From NCBI RefSeq assembly GCF_000381545.1, contig NZ_KB906678.1, forward strand, positions 62,001-126,000: a DNA stretch of 64,000 nucleotides. Direction: 5' to 3'. Positions 56,998 to 64,000 of this stretch are shown here, in pieces; within the stretch, counting starts at the first letter, position 1, and every line of letters starts with the position of its first letter. The translations under genes and the position numbers were made by a program. The notes beneath the pieces were generated by a model. That model did not search any database. It worked only from the letters and a program-made list of their open reading frames with translations, and was not told the origin of the DNA. The DNA is from Rhodonellum psychrophilum GCM71 = DSM 17998. Its GTDB lineage: Bacteria; Bacteroidota; Bacteroidia; Cytophagales; Cyclobacteriaceae.

Positions 56998-58235
56998 TGT
57001 CGAAGACATTGAAAAGCACTAAAATATTGAATGATCCTGTTTATGGGTTCATTACCATTCCCAGTGAATTGATTTTTTCAATCATCGATCATCCCTACTT
57101 TCAAAGGTTACGTCGGATCAAACAACTGGGTTTAACTGATTTCGTCTATCCAGGCGCGCTTCACACCAGATTTCACCACGCCATCGGTGCCATGCACCTG
57201 ATGAGCATCACTTTGGACAACCTCAGGAATAAAGGTAACGAAATCAGCGACAAAGAATACGAAGCTGCACTTATTGCCATTTTGCTCCATGATATTGGAC
57301 ATGGTCCATTTTCCCACGCACTGGAATTCAGCCTTCTCAAGGACATTCCACATGAGTCCCTTTCCCTTTTGGTGATCGATCTACTCAACAGGCAATTCAA
57401 TGGCCAACTTGACTTGGCCCTGCGGATTTTTAAGAATCTTTATGAAAGAAAATTCTTTCATCAGCTCGTTTCCAGCCAGCTGGACATTGATCGACTGGAT
57501 TATCTCCAGCGTGATTGTTTTTTTACGGGCGTTTCTGAAGGCACCATTGGGGCTGACAGAATCATCAAAATGATGGATATCAAAAACGATCAACTGGTGG
57601 TCGAAGAAAAGGGTATTTACAGCATTGAGAATTTCCTGAATGCCCGAAGGCTGATGTATTGGCAGGTTTATCTCCACAAAACCACCGTCAGCGCCGAAAA
57701 AATGCTGATCAATTTGATCAAACGAGGAAAACATGTGCAACAAGCTGGAACTAGGCTTTCGGGAACCGAGGAATTCACCCATTTCTTGGACCATGATTAT
57801 ACCTTGGAAGATTTCAAAAACTCAGACGCACTTCTCAAGATGTTTTTGGCGCTTGATGATTTCGACATTTGGGGTGCGATCAAACTGTGGAAAAACAACG
57901 ATGATTATGTAATCAAGAATATTTCCCAGATGTTTCTGCACAGGAATTTATTTAAAATCAACCTGAGCAACGATGCCTTCCAAGAGGAAGAGCTGGAGGG
58001 AATGAGGGAAAAAACCTTAAAAAATCTTAACATTGATGAATCAGATCTTCCCTATTTTTTCAATCACGGATCCATCAGCAACCATGCCTACGTGGCCAAG
58101 GAACGGATTTTGATACTGACCAAGAAGGGTCAAATCATAGATTTGGCCCAAGCCGCCGACCTTCCAAATATCAAGGCAATGAGTAAAATTGTCAAAAAAC
58201 ATTATGTCTGTCGCGCTAAAAATTTAACTTTGTAG
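56997..58235 (+). CDS. HD-superfamily phosphohydrolase (dGTPase/SAMHD1-like)
   Basis: 412 residues. HD metal site: TRFHHAIGAMHLM provides the first His, ILLHDIGHGPFSHALE the HD pair, and SQLDIDRLDYLQRDCFFTGV the last Asp, the order of the dNTP triphosphohydrolase-like YdhJ/SAMHD1 branch. Opening lines KILNDPVYGFITIPSELIFS and HPYFQRLRRIKQLG are characteristic. Likely hydrolyses a nucleotide triphosphate. ATG 56997 is taken because the longer frame reads into the promoter region. Confidence 0.9.
   Translation: MSKTLKSTKILNDPVYGFITIPSELIFSIIDHPYFQRLRRIKQLGLTDFVYPGALHTRFHHAIGAMHLMSITLDNLRNKGNEISDKEYEAALIAILLHDIGHGPFSHALEFSLLKDIPHESLSLLVIDLLNRQFNGQLDLALRIFKNLYERKFFHQLVSSQLDIDRLDYLQRDCFFTGVSEGTIGADRIIKMMDIKNDQLVVEEKGIYSIENFLNARRLMYWQVYLHKTTVSAEKMLINLIKRGKHVQQAGTRLSGTEEFTHFLDHDYTLEDFKNSDALLKMFLALDDFDIWGAIKLWKNNDDYVIKNISQMFLHRNLFKINLSNDAFQEEELEGMREKTLKNLNIDESDLPYFFNHGSISNHAYVAKERILILTKKGQIIDLAQAADLPNIKAMSKIVKKHYVCRAKNLTL
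58225..58232 (+). promoter_or_regulatory. -7 element of the lpx operon
   Basis: TAACTTTG inside the last codons of the HD gene, 25 bp before the lpxD ATG; exact TAnnTTTG. Confidence 0.5.
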
Positions 58236-58257
58236 ACTATAAATAATATTATTGAAT

Positions 58258-59280
58258 ATGGAATTCACCATCGATCAGGTTGCTTTACTCATAAATGGAA
58301 AGGTAGAAGGAGAAGGAAATATAAAAGTAAACAGGCTGGACAAGATCCAAGAAGGAAAGCCAGGTGGAATCAGTTTTTTTTCAAATGAGAAATACGAAAA
58401 TTACGTTTACGAGACAGATTGTTCAGCGATCATCGTCTCAGAAAACTTCACTCCCAATAAAGCCATTAAACCGACATTAATCAGGGTTAAAAATGCCTAT
58501 GTGGGTTTTACTCAATTATTGGAAGCCTATTCCCAAATCACAAAAATGCAGCTGACAGGCACTACCCAACCCTGTTACATGGATGAAAGCAGCACAATCG
58601 GGGAGGGTTTTTACAGAGGTGCTTTTTCGTCTATTGGAAAGAATTCCAAGATTGGAAACAATGTCAAAATACATTCCCAAGTATATATTGGAGACAATGT
58701 CACCATCGGTGACAATTGTATTTTTCACCCCGGCGTAAAGATTTGCAATGACAGTCAAGTAGGGAATAATTGTGAATTCCACCCAGGAGTGGTGATCGGT
58801 TCGGATGGTTTTGGCTTTGCTCCAATGGAAGACGGCACCTTCAAAGCAATTCCCCAAATCGGAAATGTCATTATAGAGGACAATGTCAGTGTTGGGGCCA
58901 ATTCCACCATAGACCGGGCCACCATGGGTTCGACAATCATAAAAAAAGGAGCCAAAATCGACAACATGGTGCAGATAGCGCACAATGTGATCATCGGAGA
59001 AAATACCGTCATCGCCGCACAGGCAGGAATCTCTGGCTCTACCGAAATCGGAAAAAACTGTATGATCGGAGGTAAAGCCGGAATCGTCGGGCATTTAAAA
59101 ATTGCGGATCACACCAACATCGGTGCCAACACAGGCATCAGCAAATCCATCGAAAAGAGCGGACAGACCATTTTGGGATACATGGGTTTTGACTTCAAAA
59201 GCTTCCTGAAGTCCTATGCAGTTTTCAAAAATCTGCCCCAGCTTCAAGACAAATTAAAAGAACTGGAAAAAAAACTATAA
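58258..59280 (+). CDS. lpxD: UDP-3-O-(3-hydroxyacyl)glucosamine N-acyltransferase
   Basis: 340 residues. N-terminal LpxD uridine-binding domain (1-100, [20 protein letters not shown]), then a left-handed beta-helix of hexapeptide repeats (about 105-320, e.g. [20 protein letters not shown]), catalytic His in the [18 protein letters not shown] block, and a C-terminal helix. Adds the N-linked acyl chain in lipid A synthesis. ATG 58258; TTG 58252 is two codons earlier. First gene of the lipid A operon. Confidence 0.96.
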   Translation: MEFTIDQVALLINGKVEGEGNIKVNRLDKIQEGKPGGISFFSNEKYENYVYETDCSAIIVSENFTPNKAIKPTLIRVKNAYVGFTQLLEAYSQITKMQLTGTTQPCYMDESSTIGEGFYRGAFSSIGKNSKIGNNVKIHSQVYIGDNVTIGDNCIFHPGVKICNDSQVGNNCEFHPGVVIGSDGFGFAPMEDGTFKAIPQIGNVIIEDNVSVGANSTIDRATMGSTIIKKGAKIDNMVQIAHNVIIGENTVIAAQAGISGSTEIGKNCMIGGKAGIVGHLKIADHTNIGANTGISKSIEKSGQTILGYMGFDFKSFLKSYAVFKNLPQLQDKLKELEKKL

Positions 59281-59319
59281 ATTTACGTTTTCAAAATTTT
59301 CTGTAAGAATTGCATACCT

Positions 59320-60714
59320 ATGAGGGTAAAACAACATACCATTAAAAAACAAGTCACTTTATCGGGCGTAGGCCTCCATACCGGGGTAATTTCCAATATG
59401 ACTTTTATGCCTGCCCCCCCCAATCACGGCTATAAATTCCAAAGGATAGATTTAGAAGGTCGGCCAATCATTGATGCCGATGTAGACAATGTGGTCGATG
59501 TCTCCAGAGGGACTACTTTAGAACAAAGTGGAGCAAGGGTATTCACTGTAGAACATGTCTTGGCGGCTTTGGTCGGCATGGAGATTGACAATGTATTGAT
59601 TCAGCTGGATGGGCCAGAACCTCCAATTTTGGATGGATCCTCCATAAAATTCATTGAGATTTTGGAGGAAGCCGAACTGGAAGAACAAAATGCCCTGAGG
59701 CGATTTTTTGAAGTTCCCGAAAGCATCACGTATAGAGATGCAGCAAGAGAGGTGGAAATGGCCGCATTGCCCTTGGACGATTACAGAGTCACCGTGATGG
59801 TCGATTACAATTCACCAGTTTTGGGAAGTCAGCATGCTTCCATTACCGACATCAGTCAATTCAAATCGGAAATCTCCTCCTGCCGCACTTTTTGTTTTCT
59901 CCATGAATTGGAGATGCTCTACAACCAAAACCTCATTCGGGGTGGAGACCTCAACAATGCCATCGTGGTCGTGGACCGAGTCGTCGAGGAAAAAGAATTG
60001 GCCCATTTGGCCAAAATGTTCAACAAAGAAAAAGTTGAAGTCCGCAAAGAAGGAATCCTAAACAATGTCGAACTCCGTTACAAAAACGAACCTGCAAGAC
60101 ATAAATTATTGGATGTGGTTGGAGATTTGGCCTTGGTCGGAAGACCGCTGAAGGCCCAGATTTTGGCTGCCAGACCAGGACATGCCGCAAACGTGGCCTT
60201 TGCCAAAAAAATCAAAAGAGCAATGGAAAAGGCAGGACCAAGCCATATTCCACATTATGACCCCAAGTTGCCTCCTGTGATGGATATCAACCAGATCAGC
60301 GAGATTTTACCGCATAGATACCCTTTTCAGCTTTTGGATAAAATCATCTATTTAGATGAGACCGTGGTGGCTGGAGTAAAAAACGTCACCATCAATGAAC
60401 CCTTTTTCATGGGGCACTTTCCCAATAACCCGATTATGCCCGGCGTTTTGCAGGTAGAGGCAATGGCCCAGACCGGTGGTATATTGGTGTTGAGCACCGT
60501 TCCGGATCCTGAAAATTATTGGACTTATTTTCTGGGAATTGAAAATTGCAAATTCAGGAAAATGGTACTTCCGGGAGACACATTGGTATTCAAATGCGAA
60601 CTATTGGCTCCCATTAGAAGAGGTATCGCTAAAATGAAAGGAGAAGCATACGTCGGCAATACTCTTGTTTGCGAAGCCGTTATGACAGCAAGTATCGTTA
60701 GAAAAGAATCATGA
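59320..60714 (+). CDS. lpxC/fabZ: Bifunctional LpxC deacetylase / FabZ dehydratase fusion
   Basis: 464 residues, two enzymes in one chain. LpxC (about 1-305): zinc ligands His79 ([11 protein letters not shown]), His261 and Asp265 ([15 protein letters not shown]), catalytic His288 ([13 protein letters not shown]); it deacetylates UDP-3-O-acyl-GlcNAc, the committed lipid A step. FabZ (about 322-464): His366 and Glu380 in [20 protein letters not shown]; it dehydrates 3-hydroxyacyl-ACP for fatty acid synthesis. The fusion is a known Bacteroidota trait. Overlaps lpxA by 4 bp. Confidence 0.97.
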   Translation: MRVKQHTIKKQVTLSGVGLHTGVISNMTFMPAPPNHGYKFQRIDLEGRPIIDADVDNVVDVSRGTTLEQSGARVFTVEHVLAALVGMEIDNVLIQLDGPEPPILDGSSIKFIEILEEAELEEQNALRRFFEVPESITYRDAAREVEMAALPLDDYRVTVMVDYNSPVLGSQHASITDISQFKSEISSCRTFCFLHELEMLYNQNLIRGGDLNNAIVVVDRVVEEKELAHLAKMFNKEKVEVRKEGILNNVELRYKNEPARHKLLDVVGDLALVGRPLKAQILAARPGHAANVAFAKKIKRAMEKAGPSHIPHYDPKLPPVMDINQISEILPHRYPFQLLDKIIYLDETVVAGVKNVTINEPFFMGHFPNNPIMPGVLQVEAMAQTGGILVLSTVPDPENYWTYFLGIENCKFRKMVLPGDTLVFKCELLAPIRRGIAKMKGEAYVGNTLVCEAVMTASIVRKES

Positions 60715-61490
60715 TCAACAAACTCTCACATGTCCATGAAGGCGCAATTTTGGAAAACGGAGTCCAAATAGATCCTTTCACCATGATCCATGACAATGTC
60801 GTGATCGGCGAAGGAACTTGGATTGGCTCGAACGTGACCATCTATCCAGGAGCCCGAATCGGTAAAAACTGTAAAATTTTTCCTGGATCAGTCATTTCTG
60901 CCATACCTCAGGATTTAAAATTCCAAGGTGAGGATTCTACTGTCGAAATCGGGGACAATACCACCATCCGTGAGTGTGTCACTATTAGTCGTGGCACCAT
61001 TGACAAAAGAACGACCAAAATAGGAGCCAACTGTCTTTTGATGGCCTATGTACACATCGCACACGATTGTTTGATCGGAAACAATGTGATCATTGCAAAT
61101 GCAGTGCAGGTAGCTGGACACGTCACCGTGGATGACTGGGCAATTGTAGGTGGCAGCAGTGCCATTCATCAATTTGTAAAGGTAGGCATGCACTCCATGA
61201 TATCAGGTGGATCCTTGGTCCGAAAAGACGTACCACCCTTCACCAAGGCTGCAAGAGAGCCATTAAGCTATGCCGGTGTCAACAGTTTGGGATTGAGAAG
61301 AAGAGGGTTTTCCAATGAATCCATCAGCCATATCCAGGAGGTTTACAGGTATCTTTTCCTAAACAGCCTAAACAACAGTCGCGCCTTAGAGGAAATAGAA
61401 GTCAATCTGCCCGCTACCAAGGAAAGAGATGAAATCGTGAACTTCATCCGTTCATCCGAAAGAGGTGTTATGAAAGGATACATCAATTAA
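60711..61490 (+). CDS. lpxA: Acyl-ACP--UDP-N-acetylglucosamine O-acyltransferase
   Basis: 259 residues, left-handed beta-helix with hexapeptide repeats and a C-terminal helical domain. Signature SAIPQDLKFQGEDSTVEIGD and IRECVTISRGT, with catalytic His in LMAYVHIAHDCLIGN, and LSYAGVNSLGLRRRGFSNE toward the end. Transfers a 3-hydroxyacyl chain from ACP to UDP-GlcNAc, the first lipid A step. Coupled to lpxC/fabZ. Confidence 0.96.
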   Translation: MINKLSHVHEGAILENGVQIDPFTMIHDNVVIGEGTWIGSNVTIYPGARIGKNCKIFPGSVISAIPQDLKFQGEDSTVEIGDNTTIRECVTISRGTIDKRTTKIGANCLLMAYVHIAHDCLIGNNVIIANAVQVAGHVTVDDWAIVGGSSAIHQFVKVGMHSMISGGSLVRKDVPPFTKAAREPLSYAGVNSLGLRRRGFSNESISHIQEVYRYLFLNSLNNSRALEEIEVNLPATKERDEIVNFIRSSERGVMKGYIN

Positions 61491-61493
61491 GAC

Positions 61494-62129
61494 ATGTTGG
61501 AAATCAAGATGCAGGAAGCATCCAAAAGATTCCAATACGAATGGATTTTCAAAAACATCACTTTGGATCTCGCTGCTGGATCAAAAACCGCTATCAGAGG
61601 GAGCAATGGTTCGGGTAAATCCACCTTGTTAAAATGCATTTCAGGATTGATCCCAACCACTGAAGGCAAAATCACCTATTTTTTGAAGGGAATCCAAATT
61701 CCGGATGCTGAAATTTATCGGCATTTGGTCCTCAGCGCACCCTATTTGGAACTCCCTGAAGAATTTACTTTGATAGAACTTTTAAGGTTCCACTTCAAAT
61801 TCAAAAAAATCATTGAAAACATCAGCTTCGATAAAATGATGGAGAACATGTTCCTGAAAGAGCATCAAAACAAGCCGATCAGCCAGTTTTCATCAGGCAT
61901 GAAACAAAGACTCAAAATCGGGCTTTGTTTTTTCTCGGATGCTCCTTTCGTTTTGTTGGATGAACCCACCTCCAACCTAGATGAAAGAGGGATAAATTGG
62001 TATTTGGATATGGTGAAGGAATTTGGAAAAGAAAGAACCATCCTCGTTTGTTCCAATGATGCCAAAGAATATACTTTCTGCCAAAACCACATCAATGTTG
62101 AAGAGTATAAGATCAAACAAAGTATTTGA
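61494..62129 (+). CDS. ABC transporter ATP-binding protein (orphan)
   Basis: 211-residue single nucleotide-binding domain: Walker A RGSNGSGKSTLLKCISGLIP, signature SQFSSGMKQRLKIGL (a degenerate LSGGQ), Walker B FVLLDEPTSNLDERG. No membrane subunit is encoded nearby; the size and the short helical domain recall CcmA-like ATPases, but no cytochrome maturation genes are seen. It starts 3 bp after the lpxA stop, so it is expressed with the lipid A genes. Confidence 0.9.
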   Translation: MLEIKMQEASKRFQYEWIFKNITLDLAAGSKTAIRGSNGSGKSTLLKCISGLIPTTEGKITYFLKGIQIPDAEIYRHLVLSAPYLELPEEFTLIELLRFHFKFKKIIENISFDKMMENMFLKEHQNKPISQFSSGMKQRLKIGLCFFSDAPFVLLDEPTSNLDERGINWYLDMVKEFGKERTILVCSNDAKEYTFCQNHINVEEYKIKQSI

Positions 62130-62154
62130 TTATTCAACCTATTGTTTAAATTTA
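62125..62154 (+). promoter_or_regulatory. Possible promoter of the small lipoprotein gene
   Basis: TTTG (62125-62128), 18 bp, TAAATTTA (62147-62154), 24 bp before the ATG; overlaps the 3' end of the ABC gene. Confidence 0.4.
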
Positions 62155-62177
62155 CCAGATACCAAATTTCACCCAAA

Positions 62178-62666
62178 ATGCAAAAGTCCATCCTTGGTTT
62201 ATTATTGATTGCTGTGTTAGGAATTGGAATGATTTCCTGCAAAGAAAAAAAGGATGAGCCTACCCCGAGCAAAACCACCGAACAATTGGCAATCGAAGAT
62301 CTCGCAGGAACATCCTCCATTGCTTGGACGATTGCTGGGGGTGGATCCGTGGTAAGGGATGGCAGGTCAGAGACAAACATCTATCAAACCTTCGAAATCC
62401 AATTTACAACAAATGCAAGCAGTAAAACCTACGCAACAGTCAACAACAACAGTCTTTTTGACAACAATGGAAACTGGACTTTTGTAGGAGATAATTTTGA
62501 TAAAATCCGACTGAGCGGAAGCCAGCCAGTGGCTGGAAATGAAATATCCTTTACCCGAACGGGAAATGATTTGATTTTGAATTTCAGTATCGCTGTACCA
62601 AGCGGAAGAAATTTACGCAGCAATGCCGTTGCTGGGTCGTATACATTTACCCTGAAGAGAAAATAA
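62178..62666 (+). CDS. Hypothetical lipoprotein
   Basis: 162 residues starting MQKSILGLLLIAVLGIGMIS, with lipobox Cys21 (MISC, then KEKKDEP). Not recognised. After a Lys/Glu/Thr-rich linker the mature part is beta-rich (STNIYQTF-type strands, ending in GSYTFTLKRK), like small Bacteroidota lipocalin- or DUF5004-type surface lipoproteins; that similarity is only by pattern. ATG 62178 is preferred over ATG 62142 because it places the signal peptide at the N-terminus. Confidence 0.8.
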   Translation: MQKSILGLLLIAVLGIGMISCKEKKDEPTPSKTTEQLAIEDLAGTSSIAWTIAGGGSVVRDGRSETNIYQTFEIQFTTNASSKTYATVNNNSLFDNNGNWTFVGDNFDKIRLSGSQPVAGNEISFTRTGNDLILNFSIAVPSGRNLRSNAVAGSYTFTLKRK

Positions 62667-62836
62667 AAGACATTTTGATCATCCGCGATTGTGCCAGTAA
62701 AATCAATTTTTTAATAAAAGGGATGGAAGCCGGAAGCCGGAAGAAACCTCTAATTAAGGTTTCTGCAAAGGATCATCTGAATTTCAGCATCTACCGGTAG
62801 TATTGCGGATATGCAGAAAAGACAATATATCGAAAT

Positions 62837-62866
62837 AAAAAAAAGGAGCTGATGGCTCCTTTTTTT
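62837..62866 (-). terminator. Terminator of mutS2
   Basis: Stem AAAAAGGAGC with GCTCCTTTTT around a 4-base loop, flanked by A- and T-runs; its right end reaches the mutS2 stop codon and it could also act on transcripts from the left. Confidence 0.7.
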
Positions 62867-64000
62867 ATTTCATCTGTACCACTGTGACCCCTGCACCTCC
62901 CCTGTCGGCATGTTCATCGTCCATCCTACTGACTTGATTCATATTGCGCAATAGATTGCGCGTAATGTCCTTGAGCACGCCATTGCCCTTCCCATGGACT
63001 ATTCTGAGTTCTTTCATCCCCAGCATGTATCCTTCATCAATGAAAGTCTGGATGATGGGGAGTATTTCCTCCACTCTTTTCCCACGGATATCCAAATTGG
63101 TGGAATACGCCATCATCTTTTCGTTGGTATCATAGCCAATTCGCTTCGAATAAGCTTTCTTCTCCTTTTTAACCTCCGCGTGCGAAATTTTCTCTAAACG
63201 GCTCAACTTTACGTTTGACTTCAATTCCCCAATGCTGATTTCCACCTCCTTGTTTTTCAGTGCCAAAACTTCCGCCACGGCGCCGTTGTCCTTTAGCCTA
63301 ACAAAATCACCAACATTGATTTCTCCGCCTATCACCTTGATCTCGGGCGTAAGCACCACGGTTTTTTCAGGTTTGATTTTGACTTTCAGTTCCTCCAGCT
63401 CAAGCCTGGCCTTTTTGGTTGCTTCCTTGTCCGCTTTGTTTTCCTTGATGGTTCGGATGGTCGCCTCGATCTGTTTGTTGACATCATCCAAGAGTGCCTT
63501 GGCTTCGGCTTTCGCTTCTTGGATATATTGCTTTTTATTGGTCTCGATAGTTTCCTTCAGCTGATGGTACTCTTTCATCCGCTGCTGGAGCAGTCTTTCC
63601 TTTTTCTCGTTTTCGATGACCAACTGTTCGTACTTGGTCTTTTCATTTTCAAGTTTGTTGAGCATTTTGTCATACCGCACCCTTTCTTCTCCAATATTTT
63701 CCTTGGCATAGGCAATGATATCTTTGGAGATTCCGATTTTGGAAGCAATTTCCAAGGCAAAGGAACTGCCCGGTTTGCCAATGTCGAGTTGATAGAGCGG
63801 CTCCAATTTATCCACATCGTAACGCATCGCGCCATTGACCAAACCCTGGTTTTTTGAGGCGATTTCCTTGAGATTCCCATAGTGGGTGGTCACGATACCA
63901 TAAGCCCCCAATTTATTCAAAGCCAACAGAATTGCTTCCGCGATGGCCCCACCGAAAAGCGGCTCGGTACCGGTACCAAATTCATCGATGAAGAAAATCG
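62865..64000 (-). CDS. mutS2: Endonuclease MutS2, C-terminal part (5' end outside window)
   Basis: 378 residues are visible. The fragment opens inside the MutS-type ATPase domain: Walker B IFFIDEFGTGTEPLFGGAIA and YGIVTTHYGNLKEIA, then a long coiled coil (about residues 105-210 of the fragment, Glu/Lys-rich), a KOW-like strand region (VGDFVRLKDNGAVAEVLALK) and a C-terminal Smr nuclease domain (LDIRGKRVEEILPIIQTFID, LRIVHGKGNGVLKD). MutS2 suppresses homologous recombination or rescues collided ribosomes. The frame is open to base 64000, so the start lies outside. Confidence 0.95.
   Translation of the reverse strand, partial: IFFIDEFGTGTEPLFGGAIAEAILLALNKLGAYGIVTTHYGNLKEIASKNQGLVNGAMRYDVDKLEPLYQLDIGKPGSSFALEIASKIGISKDIIAYAKENIGEERVRYDKMLNKLENEKTKYEQLVIENEKKERLLQQRMKEYHQLKETIETNKKQYIQEAKAEAKALLDDVNKQIEATIRTIKENKADKEATKKARLELEELKVKIKPEKTVVLTPEIKVIGGEINVGDFVRLKDNGAVAEVLALKNKEVEISIGELKSNVKLSRLEKISHAEVKKEKKAYSKRIGYDTNEKMMAYSTNLDIRGKRVEEILPIIQTFIDEGYMLGMKELRIVHGKGNGVLKDITRNLLRNMNQVSRMDDEHADRGGAGVTVVQMK

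Noticed and set aside
62720-62745. GAAGCCG tandem in the spacer before mutS2
   Set aside because: Only two and a half short units; no sign of a repeat family in the window.

Overview
The window reads as chromosomal DNA of a member of the Bacteroidota, most likely order Cytophagales (Cyclobacteriaceae-like; this is inference). The evidence is a PorX-type response regulator/alkaline phosphatase of the type IX secretion pathway, a fused LpxC-FabZ gene inside an lpxD-lpxC/fabZ-lpxA operon, families largely confined to this phylum (DUF4494, DUF4924, HYC_CC_PP), and repeated TTG-N(17-21)-TAnnTTTG promoters of Bacteroidota type. I see no insertion sequence, prophage, integrase or CRISPR array. One tRNA gene (Leu, GAG anticodon) and no rRNA are present.

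Layout. 1-2.3 kb: edge of a surface-polysaccharide locus on the minus strand (FdtA-like cupin, acyltransferase-like protein, GT2 glycosyltransferase running off the window). 2.4-13.9 kb: housekeeping and membrane genes (YigZ, 3'-5' exonuclease, NhaC antiporter, DAO oxidoreductase, Mpo1-like protein, KefB-type antiporter, a membrane-anchored patatin, DUF4494, HD hydrolase, a PAS protein lacking a kinase catalytic domain). 13.9-21.7 kb: a complete Cus-type Cu/Ag efflux operon (CusA, CusC, CusB order) with an upstream Cys-rich HYC_CC_PP protein. 22-31 kb: dienoyl-CoA reductase-like SDR, lipoprotein, ahcY, birA, then rsfS-ftsH, an LpxH-like hydrolase and a SlyD-like FKBP. 31.2-34 kb: an NtrC/NtrB-like two-component pair. 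34.2-43.3 kb: a second LpxH-like hydrolase with an MJ1255-type glycosyltransferase, a GH63-like glucosidase, rnhB, a DsrE protein, tRNA-Leu, folD and lepA. 43.4-47.9 kb: DUF4924, a SF1 helicase, AcpH-like protein, a small membrane protein and inorganic pyrophosphatase.

48.0-53.8 kb is the most unusual part: a compact signalling island made of a REC-histidine kinase, a 7TM-DISM histidine kinase, a GNAT-fold acyltransferase-like protein and an E1/ThiF-like adenylyltransferase, all overlapping on the minus strand, with a divergent stand-alone response regulator whose receiver is a close paralogue of the REC-kinase receiver. Part of it is visibly more AT-rich than its flanks. I propose it as a candidate signal-synthesis plus signal-sensing cassette; its substrate and output are unknown.

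53.7-64 kb: ald-tsaE-porX on the minus strand, a divergent HD phosphohydrolase, the lipid A operon lpxD-lpxC/fabZ-lpxA followed by an orphan ABC ATPase and a lipoprotein, and the C-terminal part of MutS2 at the right edge.
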